A stretch of DNA of 46,249 nt from positions 1-46,249 of the forward strand of contig JAFZQK010000062.1 in the NCBI GenBank assembly GCA_017620455.1. The letters run 5' to 3'. A program made the position numbers and the translations under genes. Positions 32,100 through 40,214 of this stretch are shown in pieces. The stretch comes from Clostridia bacterium. Lineage in GTDB: Bacteria > Bacillota_A > Clostridia > Christensenellales > Aristaeellaceae. Position 1 is the stretch's first letter, and the number at the start of each line of letters is the position of its first letter. The notes beneath the pieces were generated by a model that searched no databases, had not been told where the DNA came from, and saw nothing but the letters and a program-made list of their open reading frames with translations.

Positions 32100-32612
32100 A
32101 TGATTCATATGCACATTTTTCTGGTGGGCATGGCCGGTGCGGGAAAAACCAGCCTGGGCCGCCGTTTGGCGCAGAACCTGAACTGGAATTTCGTGGACAC
32201 GGATCAGCGGGTCTGCGAGATGCTGGGCATGCAGTCGGTGAACGAAGTGTTTTCCACCTTCGGCGAGCCTTTTTTCCGCAACGCCGAAACCGGCGCCCTG
32301 ATCGGGCTGGTGGGCCAGCCGCCCTGCGTGGTCTCCACAGGCGGGGAGCTGTGCACCTATGCCGAAAACGTCACCATCATGAAGAACCACGGCATCATCA
32401 TCCACATCGACCGGCCCCTGGACCAGATCCTGGCCGATATCAAGACCGACCGGCGGCCCCTGCTTGCCGGCGGCGGGCATGAGGACGTAATCGAGCAGTA
32501 CAACCGCTGCATCGGCCATTACCGGGCGGCGGCGGATTACCGGCTGGATAACTCCAAGGGCTTCGTCATGGGCATCAAAAACCTGACGGAGCTGGTGGAA
32601 AGCCTGAAATGA
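32100..32612 (+). CDS. aroK: Stand-alone shikimate kinase
   Basis: A 170-residue cytoplasmic kinase, expected to phosphorylate shikimate at the 3-position. Walker A is GMAGAGKTS (residues 10-18), and the shikimate-binding residues appear as Asp in FVDTD, Arg in EPFFRNAE, and Arg in DRRPLL, with YNRCIGHYRAAADYRLD at the C-terminal lid/adenine region. The usual GGG substrate loop reads TGGEL, so the third glycine is replaced by Glu, a departure that could affect binding. ATG 32100 is about ten bases behind GAGGGGG; ATG 32109 is an alternative. It has its own promoter and precedes the aroF attenuator. A second shikimate kinase is fused to AroE at 40211-41449. Confidence 0.88.
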   Translation: MIHMHIFLVGMAGAGKTSLGRRLAQNLNWNFVDTDQRVCEMLGMQSVNEVFSTFGEPFFRNAETGALIGLVGQPPCVVSTGGELCTYAENVTIMKNHGIIIHIDRPLDQILADIKTDRRPLLAGGGHEDVIEQYNRCIGHYRAAADYRLDNSKGFVMGIKNLTELVESLK

Positions 32613-32651
32613 CGCCCCGCAAAGGAAAACAGCCGAAAAACAGCGGACCGC

Positions 32652-32680
32652 TTGACCGGCAAACGTCGCCGTGGTATCCT
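32652..32680 (+). promoter_or_regulatory. Predicted promoter of the aro operon
   Basis: -35 TTGACC (32652-32657), 17-base spacer, -10 TATCCT (32675-32680). Transcription would start near 32687, placing the leader peptide ATG (32713) about 26 bases into the transcript, and the attenuator terminator at about +120 to +160, a typical layout for leader-peptide attenuation. Confidence 0.75.
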
Positions 32681-32712
32681 AAAGGCGGAATCTGCGAAGG
32701 AGGGTCGTCACG

Positions 32713-32790
32713 ATGAAGCAGCTTGCGGCGTTCGCGTTTTATTACCGCTTTACCGGCTTTGCCGGCAAGGCGCGCCGCCGCATGGGATAA
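32713..32790 (+). CDS. Phe/Tyr-rich leader peptide of the aro operon
   Basis: A 25-codon reading frame with a very good ribosome binding site (AAGGAGGG, eight bases from ATG) and a TAA stop. Residues 7-16 read FAFYYRFTGF: four Phe and two Tyr in ten positions, and no Trp. The C-terminus is basic (KARRRMG). The peptide itself probably has no function; ribosome stalling at the aromatic codons when charged tRNA-Phe or tRNA-Tyr is scarce would report on supply of the two amino acids that the downstream operon makes. The frame ends 17 bases before the terminator stem. It is too short for ordinary gene finders. Confidence 0.85.
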   Translation: MKQLAAFAFYYRFTGFAGKARRRMG

Positions 32791-32846
32791 TCCATCCTGA
32801 CGCATCAGGGGCTCTGCGGCGAATTAAGGTCGCAGGGCCCCTTTTT
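32753..32846 (+). promoter_or_regulatory. Transcription attenuator with 1:2, 2:3 and 3:4 hairpins in front of aroF
   Basis: The 3:4 terminator is a 12-bp stem (32807-32818 with 32831-32842, one G-U pair, 12-base loop) followed by T5 (32842-32846). The antiterminator 2:3 is CGCCGCA (32776-32782, in the last leader codons) with TGCGGCG (32815-32821), which takes the 5' arm of the terminator. An early 1:2 hairpin CCGGC-TTT-GCCGG (32753-32765) covers the last aromatic codons. A ribosome stalled at the Phe/Tyr codons leaves arm 2 free and the antiterminator forms; one that reaches the stop at 32788 covers arm 2 and the terminator forms. CCTGA/TCAGG (32796-32809) is another small stem that competes with the terminator base. 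Confidence 0.85.
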
Positions 32847-32876
32847 CGATCCCGGAGAAGGAAGCGAGGAAACAAA

Positions 32877-33884
32877 ATGATCATTCTGCTCAAAAACAAC
32901 GCCGATGAAAAACAGGTGGGCAATCTGAAAAACTGGCTCAGATCCATGGGCTTCGACATTCATCTTTCCGTAGGCCAGAGCCAGACCATCATGGGCCTCA
33001 TCGGCGATACTTCCCGGCTGGACATCGACGTGATCAAGTCCCTGGAGATCGTGGAGAACGTGCAGCGCATCCAGGAGCCCTACAAAAACGCCAACCGCAA
33101 ATTCCACGCCGAGGACACGGTGGTGGAGGCGTCCCCCGGGGTGAAGATCGGCGGCGGGCATTTTTCCGTGATCGCCGGGCCCTGCTCCGTGGAAACGGAG
33201 GAGCAGATCGTCTACGTGGCCAGGCGGGTGAAGGCCGCGGGGGCGCAGCTGCTCCGGGGCGGGGCCTTCAAGCCCCGCACCTCCCCCTACGCCTTCCAGG
33301 GCCTCCACGAGGAGGGCATCCGGCTACTGCTGCTGGCGAAAAAGGAAACCGGGCTGCCCATCGTGACGGAAATCATGAATGTGAACCACCTGCCCCTCTT
33401 TGAGGACGTGGACGTGATCCAGGTGGGCGCCAGGAACATGCAGAATTTCGATCTGCTCAAGGAACTGGGCCAGACCCGCAAGCCCATCCTGCTCAAGCGG
33501 GGGCTGGCCAACACCATCCAGGAATGGCTCATGAGCGCGGAATACATCATGGCCGGGGGCAACCAGAACGTGATCCTGTGCGAGCGGGGCATCCGCACCT
33601 TTGAAACCGCCACCCGCAACACCCTGGACCTGGCCGCCGTGCCGGTGCTGCACAGGCTCACCCATCTGCCCGTGGTGGTGGACCCCAGCCACGCCACCGG
33701 CTACGCCCATCTGGTGAAGCCCATGGCGGTGGCTGCCGCGGCCGCCGGGGCGGACGGATTGATGATCGAAGTGCACAACGACCCGCCCCACGCCCTCTCC
33801 GACGGGGCCCAGAGCCTGACGCCCGACGCCTTCGACGACGTGATGCGGTGCGTCTCCGCCGTGCGGCCCTATGCGTGCAGGTAA
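32877..33884 (+). CDS. aroF: 3-deoxy-7-phosphoheptulonate (DAHP) synthase, type I-beta with N-terminal regulatory domain
   Basis: First enzyme of the shikimate pathway; joins PEP and erythrose 4-phosphate. The 335 residues comprise an N-terminal ferredoxin-like domain (about 1-70, IILLKNNADEKQVGNLKNWLRSMGF), which in this subtype binds Tyr or Phe for feedback inhibition, and the catalytic TIM barrel with AGPCSVETEEQI (metal-binding Cys), LRGGAFKPRTSPYAFQG, IQVGARNMQNFDLL, LLKRGL and VVDPSHATG. ATG 32877 follows GAGG at seven bases. It is the first structural gene behind the attenuator, so the operon would be controlled both by attenuation and by enzyme feedback. Confidence 0.97.
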   Translation: MIILLKNNADEKQVGNLKNWLRSMGFDIHLSVGQSQTIMGLIGDTSRLDIDVIKSLEIVENVQRIQEPYKNANRKFHAEDTVVEASPGVKIGGGHFSVIAGPCSVETEEQIVYVARRVKAAGAQLLRGGAFKPRTSPYAFQGLHEEGIRLLLLAKKETGLPIVTEIMNVNHLPLFEDVDVIQVGARNMQNFDLLKELGQTRKPILLKRGLANTIQEWLMSAEYIMAGGNQNVILCERGIRTFETATRNTLDLAAVPVLHRLTHLPVVVDPSHATGYAHLVKPMAVAAAAAGADGLMIEVHNDPPHALSDGAQSLTPDAFDDVMRCVSAVRPYACR

Positions 33885-33933
33885 GCCGGAGCAGGCGCTT
33901 TTGCCCCCGGAAGCGGCAATGGAGGAAGAAAAA

Positions 33934-34347
33934 ATGGAAGACTGTATTTTCTGCAGGATCGCCGCGGGCGAAATCCCCGGCCTGAAGGTCTATGAGGACG
34001 GGGAAACGGTCGCCATCATGGACATCGCAAAAGACGTGGACGGGCATATCCTGGTGCTGCCCAAGGGGCATTGCAAAAACATCCTGGACTGCGCCCCGGA
34101 CGCCCTGGACGCCGTGATGCGCACCGTGCAGCTGGTTTCCCGGCACTTAACGGAAAAATGCGGCTACTCCGGGGTCAATCTGCTCAACGCCAGCGATGAA
34201 AGCGCGGGGCAGTCCGTTCCCCATTTCCATATCCACCTGATTCCCCGGCGGCCCAACGACGGGATCGATGCCTGGCCGCGCTTTGACGGCGCAAAAAAGG
34301 AAATCCAAGAAGTCTATGAACAAGTGAAGATCCGAAAGATCGGATGA
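33934..34347 (+). CDS. HIT-family nucleotide hydrolase/transferase (Hint-like)
   Basis: A 137-residue cytoplasmic protein of the histidine-triad superfamily. It starts with the zinc-site pattern CIFCRIAAGEIPG, then VYEDGETVAIMDIAKDVDGHILVLPKGHCKN, and carries the catalytic triad QSVPHFHIHLIPR near residue 100. Such proteins cleave nucleoside phosphoramidates or dinucleotides; bacterial Hint homologues often serve in housekeeping. I choose ATG 33934, behind GGAGGA at 33921-33926; the frame is open from 33871. It lies 49 bases behind aroF and has no obvious link to aromatic synthesis. Confidence 0.92.
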   Translation: MEDCIFCRIAAGEIPGLKVYEDGETVAIMDIAKDVDGHILVLPKGHCKNILDCAPDALDAVMRTVQLVSRHLTEKCGYSGVNLLNASDESAGQSVPHFHIHLIPRRPNDGIDAWPRFDGAKKEIQEVYEQVKIRKIG

Positions 34348-34406
34348 CGGGAAAATGACTTGCCAACGTTTGCATGACGAACCGGCATTTGAGGAGACGG
34401 CAGATC

Positions 34407-34886
34407 ATGATTATCAGAGAATACACGCAGAGCGATCTGGCATCCATGATCCGAATCTGGAATGAAGTGGTAACAGAGGGCATTGCGTTCCCGCAGGAGG
34501 AGTGCTTGGATATAGATACGGGAGCGGCCTTCTTTGCTTCCCAGAGCTACAGCGGCGTGGCTGAGGAGGATGGGGAAATTCTGGGGCTGTACATCCTTCA
34601 TCCCAATAACGTCGGCCGCTGTGCGCATATCTGCAATGCCAGTTTTTCCGTTCTGTCCGATGCGCGGGGCAGGCATATCGGTGAAAAGCTGGTGCTGGAT
34701 TGCCTGCGTATGGGTAAGAAATTGGGGTTCCGAGTGCTGCAGTTCAACGCGGTCGTAGAGAGCAATCTCCATGCGAGGCACCTGTATGAGCGGCTGGGTT
34801 TTACTCAGCTCGGCACTATTCCGGGAGGTTTTCGTATGCAGGACGGACATTATGAAAACATCTGCCCTTACTATCGTGAATTGTAA
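34407..34886 (+). CDS. GNAT-family N-acetyltransferase
   Basis: A 159-residue acetyl-CoA-dependent acetyltransferase. It begins IIREYTQSDLASMIRIWNEVV, and has the acetyl-CoA loop VLSDARGRHIGEKLVLDCLRMGKKLG (RGxHIG motif) near residue 95, followed by QFNAVVESNLHARHLYERLGF and GTIPGG, typical of phosphinothricin/YhhY-like members. ATG 34407 follows GAGGAG. Base and codon use are clearly less GC-rich than in the flanking aro genes (GGA, ATA, TTG, AAT codons are frequent), and the gap behind it is AT-rich, so it looks like a late insertion into the operon. The acceptor is unknown. Confidence 0.9.
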   Translation: MIIREYTQSDLASMIRIWNEVVTEGIAFPQEECLDIDTGAAFFASQSYSGVAEEDGEILGLYILHPNNVGRCAHICNASFSVLSDARGRHIGEKLVLDCLRMGKKLGFRVLQFNAVVESNLHARHLYERLGFTQLGTIPGGFRMQDGHYENICPYYREL

Positions 34887-34934
34887 TTCAAATTCAATCT
34901 TTCAGAACGATTTTTCAGAAAGAGGGCTGCGCTC

Positions 34935-35768
34935 ATGGTTTTCGGCATCGTGGGCCTGGGGCTCATCGGCGGGTCCCTGGCAAAGAGCATCAAATTCCAC
35001 ACCGATCATGCCGTATTGGGCTGCGATATCAACGAAACCGCCCTTTTGCAGGCCAAGATGTTCGGGGCGATCGACGGGGAGCTGACGCAGGACAATCTGG
35101 GCAGCTGCGACGTTGTCCTGACGGCGCTGTATCCCAAAGCGGCGGTGGAATGGCTGCTCGCCCATCGGGCGTTTTTCAGGCCCGACGCGCTGATCGCCGA
35201 CTGCTGCGGGGTGAAGCGCTTCGTGTGCGATCAGCTGTTCCCCGCCTTTCAGGGCGCGCCCTTCACCTTCATGGGCGGGCATCCCATGGCGGGGCGGGAG
35301 CGCAGCGGCTTTTCCTTCGCCCAGGACGATCTGTTTGAAAACGCCTCGATGATCCTCTGCCCCATGCCCGGCACCGACGTGGAAACCGTGCGCCGGGCCA
35401 AGGAAATCTTCCTCTCCATCGGCTTTGGCCGGGTGCGCTTTTCCACCCCCGCGGAGCACGACGAAATGATCGCCCTTACCTCCCAGCTGGCCCACGTGGT
35501 CAGCAGCGCCTACGTGAAAGCGCCCCTGGCGGAGAAGCACAAGGGCTTTTCCGCCGGCAGCTTCCGGGATATGACCCGGGTGGCCTATCTCAGCGAGGAC
35601 ATGTGGACCGAGCTTTTCCTGGAAAACGGCGATCTGCTCCTGGCCCAGACCCAGGGGCTCATCGACCGCCTTCAGGAATACCGGGACGCCCTGCGGGACC
35701 GGGACGCGGAAACGCTGCGGGCGCTTTTGAAAGCGGGCCGGGAAATGAAAGAATCGCTGGAGGAATGA
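34935..35768 (+). CDS. tyrA: Prephenate dehydrogenase
   Basis: Oxidises prephenate to 4-hydroxyphenylpyruvate with NAD+, the branch step to tyrosine. The 277 residues start directly with the Rossmann motif VFGIVGLGLIGGSLAKSIK, then CDINETAL, DCCGVKRFV, FMGGHPMAGRERSGF (catalytic His and prephenate-binding Arg region), and TSQLAHVVSSAYV plus GFSAGSFRDMTRVA in the helical C-terminal half. No ACT domain is attached. The gene follows the foreign-looking GNAT gene after 48 bases, with AAAGAGGG before the start, and aroB starts two bases after its stop. Confidence 0.95.
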   Translation: MVFGIVGLGLIGGSLAKSIKFHTDHAVLGCDINETALLQAKMFGAIDGELTQDNLGSCDVVLTALYPKAAVEWLLAHRAFFRPDALIADCCGVKRFVCDQLFPAFQGAPFTFMGGHPMAGRERSGFSFAQDDLFENASMILCPMPGTDVETVRRAKEIFLSIGFGRVRFSTPAEHDEMIALTSQLAHVVSSAYVKAPLAEKHKGFSAGSFRDMTRVAYLSEDMWTELFLENGDLLLAQTQGLIDRLQEYRDALRDRDAETLRALLKAGREMKESLEE

Positions 35769-35770
35769 GC

Positions 35771-36814
35771 ATGGAACAGGTCAGGATCCCCGTCGGGCAG
35801 GGCTACGACGTGCTGATCGGCCCGGGGCTGATCCGGGAAGCGGGCAAACGCGTTGCGGCCGTGCACGCCCCCTGCCGGGCCGCCGTGATCACCGACGACA
35901 CCGTGGCCGGCCTGTACGGCGACGCCGTAACGGACAGCCTGCGGGCCGCGGGCTTTTCCCCCTGCCTGTGGCAGTTCCCCCACGGGGAAACCCACAAGAC
36001 CATGCAGACCCTCGCCGCCGCGCTGGATTTCCTGTGCGGAAGCGGCGTCAGCCGGGGGGACCTGGTGATCGCCCTGGGCGGCGGCGTGCCGGGGGACCTG
36101 GCGGGCTTCGCCGCGGCGGTGTACTGCCGGGGCATCCCCTTCGTGCAGATCCCCACCACCCTGCTTTCCGCCGTAGACGCCTCCGTAGGCGGCAAAACCG
36201 CGGTGGACCTGCCCGGGGGCAAGAACATGGCCGGAGCCTTTCACCAGCCCCTGCTGGTGCTGTGCGACACCGACGTGCTCCGCGCCCTGCCCCCGGCGCT
36301 GCTCCGGGACGGCTGCGCCGAAATGCTCAAGCACGGCATGCTTGCGGACGAAGCACTCTTTGATTCCCTCCGGACCGGCGCATGGAAGCGGGAGATCGGA
36401 AAAACCGTCGCCCGGAACGTGGAGATCAAGCGGGATCACGTGGTCCGGGATGAAAAGGACCGGGGCGTGCGGCAGCTGCTGAACCTGGGCCACACCTTCG
36501 GCCACGCCATCGAATGCTGCTCCGGCTTTGCGCTGTCCCACGGCCAGGGCGTAGCGCTGGGGATGATCCTGGCCGCCCGGGCCGCGGGGATGGACCCGTC
36601 GCCCCTGACCGCCGCCTGCAAGGCGTGCGGCCTGCCCACGGAATGCCCCTATCCCGCGGCGGATCTCTGCCGGGCGGCGCTTTCGGATAAAAAACGCCGG
36701 GGGGACAAAATCACCCTGGTCCTGCCGGAAAGGATCGGCCGGTGCCGGCTGGAAACCGTGGATGTTGCCGATCTGCCCGTCCTATTCGCAAAAGCAACGG
36801 GGGAACAGCCATGA
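35771..36814 (+). CDS. aroB: 3-dehydroquinate synthase
   Basis: Converts DAHP to 3-dehydroquinate; NAD+- and metal-dependent, cytoplasmic. The 347 residues carry VITDDTV, the NAD loop ALGGGVPGDLAGFAAAVYCRGIPFVQIPTTLLS, ASVGGKTAVDLPGGKNMAGAFHQP, RDGCAEMLKHG (metal Glu) and NLGHTFGHAIE (metal His), all in standard order. Two ATGs are possible: 35765 overlaps the tyrA stop, but 35771 is correctly spaced (eight bases) from GGAGG, so I use it. Its end overlaps aroA (ATGA). Confidence 0.96.
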   Translation: MEQVRIPVGQGYDVLIGPGLIREAGKRVAAVHAPCRAAVITDDTVAGLYGDAVTDSLRAAGFSPCLWQFPHGETHKTMQTLAAALDFLCGSGVSRGDLVIALGGGVPGDLAGFAAAVYCRGIPFVQIPTTLLSAVDASVGGKTAVDLPGGKNMAGAFHQPLLVLCDTDVLRALPPALLRDGCAEMLKHGMLADEALFDSLRTGAWKREIGKTVARNVEIKRDHVVRDEKDRGVRQLLNLGHTFGHAIECCSGFALSHGQGVALGMILAARAAGMDPSPLTAACKACGLPTECPYPAADLCRAALSDKKRRGDKITLVLPERIGRCRLETVDVADLPVLFAKATGEQP

Positions 36815-38004
36815 ACGCCGTCATCGAACCGGGCCTGCTGCGGGGCGCCGTCACAGCGCCGCCGTCCAAATCCCACGCCCACCGGCTGCTCATCGCCGCG
36901 GCTCTGAGCGGGCAGGATTGCCGGATCCTCCGTCCCGGGGACAGCGAGGACATCGCCGCCACTGTCCGCTGCCTGCAGGCGCTGGGCGCGGACGTGCGCC
37001 GGGAAGGCGAAGGCCTGTCCGTCCGCCCCGGGAAAGGCGTTTCCTCCGCGGCGCTGGACTGCGGGGAAAGCGGCAGCACCCTGCGGTTTCTGCTGCCCGT
37101 GCTGTGCGCCAGGGGCGGCGCCGTCGCCCTGTCGGGCCGCGGGCGGCTGCCGGAAAGGCCCCTGGAGCCCCTGCTGTCGGCCCTGCGGGCCCACGGCGCG
37201 GCCATCGCCGGGGACCGCCTGCCCCTCCGGGTGTCCGGCGGGCTGCGTCCCGGGGATTACGAACTGCCCGGCGGCGTCAGCAGCCAGTATTTTTCCGGCC
37301 TGCTTTTCGCCCTGCCCCTGCTTCCCGGGGACAGCACGCTGAAATATACCGCGCCGCTGGAATCCGCCCCCTACGTGGAAATGACCCTTTCCGTGCTGCG
37401 GCAGTTCGGCATCCGCACAGAGAAATTGGAGCGCGGCTGGCGCGTGCCGGGAAACCAGCGGTACAGCGCCCCCGGGGAAGCCGCGGCGGAGGGCGACTGG
37501 AGCGCCGCCGCCTTCTTCCTGGGCGCCGACGCGCTGGGGAGCGACGTGCGCATCTGCGGCCTGGACCCCGCCTCCCGTCAGGGAGACAGGGCCGTCGCGG
37601 GATTGCTGCAGAGGATCGGAGAGGAAATCGATTTCGGCGACACCCCGGACCTGCTGCCCATCGTAGCCGCCGCGGCCGCCGCGTCGCCGGGGAAAACCAC
37701 CCGCCTCACCGGGGCTGCCCGGCTGCGCATCAAGGAATCGGACCGGCTTTCCGCCATGGCGGACGTGATCCGCCGCCTGGGCGGCAGCGTGGGAGAGTTG
37801 CCGGACGGGCTGACCGTCCGCGGAAGGAAGCTGGCGGGCGGCACGGTGGACGGGCACAATGACCACCGCATCGTCATGAGCGCCGCCGTGGCCGCCACGG
37901 TGTGCGCGGGGCCCGTCACCGTCCTGGGGGCGGAGGCGGTGAACAAATCCTATCCCGGCTTCTGGCGGGATTTTGCAGCGTTGGGAGGAAAGGTCCATGT
38001 CTGA
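36811..38004 (+). CDS. aroA: 3-phosphoshikimate 1-carboxyvinyltransferase (EPSP synthase)
   Basis: Transfers the enolpyruvyl group of PEP to shikimate 3-phosphate. The 397 residues show the PEP/S3P site APPSKSHAHRLLIAAAL (where many enzymes read SKSxTxR), DCGESGSTLRFLLPVL, the second-domain block RIKESDRLSAMADVIRRLG and NDHRIVMSAAVAATV. The glyphosate-site motif in other enzymes (LGNAGTA) reads GESGSTLR here, as in class II-like EPSP synthases. It overlaps aroB by four bases and aroC by eight, so the three are translationally coupled. It is slightly shorter than the usual 420-430 residues. Confidence 0.95.
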   Translation: MNAVIEPGLLRGAVTAPPSKSHAHRLLIAAALSGQDCRILRPGDSEDIAATVRCLQALGADVRREGEGLSVRPGKGVSSAALDCGESGSTLRFLLPVLCARGGAVALSGRGRLPERPLEPLLSALRAHGAAIAGDRLPLRVSGGLRPGDYELPGGVSSQYFSGLLFALPLLPGDSTLKYTAPLESAPYVEMTLSVLRQFGIRTEKLERGWRVPGNQRYSAPGEAAAEGDWSAAAFFLGADALGSDVRICGLDPASRQGDRAVAGLLQRIGEEIDFGDTPDLLPIVAAAAAASPGKTTRLTGAARLRIKESDRLSAMADVIRRLGGSVGELPDGLTVRGRKLAGGTVDGHNDHRIVMSAAVAATVCAGPVTVLGAEAVNKSYPGFWRDFAALGGKVHV

Positions 38005-39061
38005 TTTCAGCATCGGGGAAAGGCTCCGCGTCACCCTGACCGGCCAGTCTCACGGCCCCGCGGTGGGGTGCGTCATCGAGGGATTCCCGGCAGGACAAAA
38101 GATCGATCCGGACCGCATCGGCGCGTTCATGGCCCGCCGGGCGCCGGGGCGGAACGCCTGGAGCAGCCCCCGGCAGGAGCGGGATATCCCGGAGATCGTA
38201 TCCGGCCTGAACGCCGACGGGCTTTCCTGCGGCGCGCCCATCGCCGCCCTGATCCGGAATACGGACGTGCGCAGCGCCGATTACGGGGAAAAGCGCGTCC
38301 CCCGGCCCGGCCATGCGGATTTCGCGGCCTGGGCCAAGTACGGCCCCGCCTGGGACCGCCGGGGCGGCGGCCAGTTTTCCGCCCGGCTCACGGCCCCCCT
38401 GTGCTTTGCCGGGGCGCTCTGCCTGCAATTCCTGGAAACGCGGGGCGTCCGCATCTGCGCCCACATCGCCCGGATCGGGAACGTTTCCGACGCCGTGCCG
38501 GACCCGGTTTCCCCCGCGCTGCCCCTGTATCCCGACGGCGCGTTCCCGGTGATCGACCCGGACAAGGGCGCGGCCATGCAGCGGGAAATCGAAGCCGCGC
38601 GGCAGCGGGGAGACAGCGTGGACGGGGGGGTGCGCTGCGTGGTGACGGGCCTGCCCGCGGGCCTGGGCGGGCCGTACTTCGGCGGCATCGAAGGGCGTCT
38701 TGCCCAGGCGCTGTTCGGCATCCCGGCGGTGAAGGGCGTTTCCTTCGGCGATACGCAGCCCTTCGGCAGCGAGAACAACGATCCTTTCATAATTGAGGAC
38801 GGCTCGGCCAGGCCCTCCTCGAACCACGCTGGGGGCGTCCTGGGGGGCATCACCACCGGCTTGCCGCTGGTTTTCACCGTATCTCTGAAGCCCACCCCCT
38901 CCATCGCCCTGCCCCAGCGCAGCGTGGACCTGGACGCCATGCAGGAAACCGTCCTCTCCGTCCGGGGACGTCACGATCCCTGCGTGGTGCCCCGGGCGGT
39001 GCCCGTGGTGGAAGCCGCCGCCGCTATTATCCTTTCCGACCAGATTCTGCAGGGAGCGTGA
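37997..39061 (+). CDS. aroC: Chorismate synthase
   Basis: FMN-dependent lyase that makes chorismate from EPSP. The 354 residues include LTGQSHGPAVGCVIEGFPAG, RRAPGRNAWSSPRQERD, RPGHADFAAWAKYG, GRGGGQFSARLTAP-like RRGGGQFSAR, GDSVDGGVRCVVTGLPAGLGGP, and SSNHAGGVLGGITTGLPLVF with GRHDPCVVPRAVPVVEA at the end, all family signatures. ATG 37997 lies inside the last codons of aroA and follows GGGAGGAAAGG. pheA begins five bases after its stop. Confidence 0.95.
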   Translation: MSDFSIGERLRVTLTGQSHGPAVGCVIEGFPAGQKIDPDRIGAFMARRAPGRNAWSSPRQERDIPEIVSGLNADGLSCGAPIAALIRNTDVRSADYGEKRVPRPGHADFAAWAKYGPAWDRRGGGQFSARLTAPLCFAGALCLQFLETRGVRICAHIARIGNVSDAVPDPVSPALPLYPDGAFPVIDPDKGAAMQREIEAARQRGDSVDGGVRCVVTGLPAGLGGPYFGGIEGRLAQALFGIPAVKGVSFGDTQPFGSENNDPFIIEDGSARPSSNHAGGVLGGITTGLPLVFTVSLKPTPSIALPQRSVDLDAMQETVLSVRGRHDPCVVPRAVPVVEAAAAIILSDQILQGA

Positions 39062-39065
39062 ACGT

Positions 39066-40214
39066 ATGGAAATGAACCTGAACGAGATCCGCAGCCGGCT
39101 GGACGCCATCGACGACGAAATGATCCGCCTGTTCGTGCAGCGCATGCGCCTGGTATCGGACGTGGCGGCGTACAAAAAGGAAAACGGACTGCCCATCCTG
39201 GATACGGGAAGGGAGCGGCAGATCGTCAACCGGGTGTCCCTCCAGGCGGGGGAAGACCTGGAGCATTACGCCAGGCTGCTGTATCAGACGCTGTTTTCCG
39301 TCAGCCGGGCGTACCAGGCGGATCAGCTGCAGTTTTCCTCCCCCCTGGTCCAGGAACTGGAGGAGGCGGCCGGGCGCATCCGGCCCAGGATGCCGGGGCG
39401 GGTGATGGTGGCCTGCCAGGGCACGGAGGGCGCGTATTCCCAGAAGGTCTGCGACCGGATGTTTGAATTTGCGGACATCCTGTATATGAACACCTTCAAC
39501 GACGTGTTCAACGCCGTGGAGAAGGGCATGTGCCCCTTCGGGGTGCTGCCCATCGAAAACAGCACCGCCGGCTCCGTCACCCAGGTGTACGACCTGATGG
39601 AGAAGCACCGCTTCCATATCGTGAAGGCCGCGCGGCAGCGGGTGGACCACTGCCTGCTGGCCCTGCCGGGAGCGCAGCTTTCGGACGTAAAGGAGATCGT
39701 TTCCCACGAACAGGCCCTGCGCCAGTGCGGCGCGTTCCTGGCCGCCCATCCGGAGATCCGGGCGACGCCCATGGAAAACACCGCCGTCGCCGCGGCCCAC
39801 GCGGCCCGCTCCGGCCGGCGGGACCTGGCCGTCATCGCCTCCCGGGACTGCGCGGCGCTCTACGGCCTTTCCCTCCTCCGGGACGACGTGTGCGATACCG
39901 GCAACAATTTCACCCGCTTCATCTGCATCGCCAAGGACCTGACGGTGTACGAGGGGGCCAACAAGATCTCCCTCATGCTCTCCGCCGCCCACCGCCCCGG
40001 ATCTCTTTACCGGCTGATGAGCCGCATCGCCGTCCAGGGGCTGAACCTCACCAAGCTGGAAAGCCGGCCTATCCCGGGAAAGGATTTTGAATTCCGCTTC
40101 TTCTTCGATATCGAGGCCTCCATCCGGGACGCCTCCGTCCGCGCCCTGATGGGGCAGCTGCAGGCCGAAGCGGACCAGATGGTGTTCCTGGGCAATTACG
40201 AGGAGATGCGATGA
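39066..40214 (+). CDS. pheA: Bifunctional chorismate mutase-prephenate dehydratase (P-protein)
   Basis: Makes prephenate from chorismate and then phenylpyruvate, the branch to phenylalanine. Residues 1-90 are an AroQ-type helical chorismate mutase (LNEIRSRLDAIDDEMIRLFVQRM, RERQIVNRV). Residues 110-290 are prephenate dehydratase (ACQGTEGAYSQKV, VLPIENSTAGSV, IVSHEQALRQC, and GNNFTRFICI with the catalytic Thr). Residues 300-382 are an ACT domain with SLYRLMSRIAVQGLNLTKLESRPI, the Phe-binding motif, so feedback inhibition by phenylalanine is expected. It overlaps the aroE-aroK fusion by four bases (ATGA). Confidence 0.95.
   Translation: MEMNLNEIRSRLDAIDDEMIRLFVQRMRLVSDVAAYKKENGLPILDTGRERQIVNRVSLQAGEDLEHYARLLYQTLFSVSRAYQADQLQFSSPLVQELEEAAGRIRPRMPGRVMVACQGTEGAYSQKVCDRMFEFADILYMNTFNDVFNAVEKGMCPFGVLPIENSTAGSVTQVYDLMEKHRFHIVKAARQRVDHCLLALPGAQLSDVKEIVSHEQALRQCGAFLAAHPEIRATPMENTAVAAAHAARSGRRDLAVIASRDCAALYGLSLLRDDVCDTGNNFTRFICIAKDLTVYEGANKISLMLSAAHRPGSLYRLMSRIAVQGLNLTKLESRPIPGKDFEFRFFFDIEASIRDASVRALMGQLQAEADQMVFLGNYEEMR

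Noticed and set aside
32613..32876. T-box upstream of aroF
   Set aside because: No GGGTGGNACCGCG-type core is present; the structure is a leader-peptide attenuator instead.
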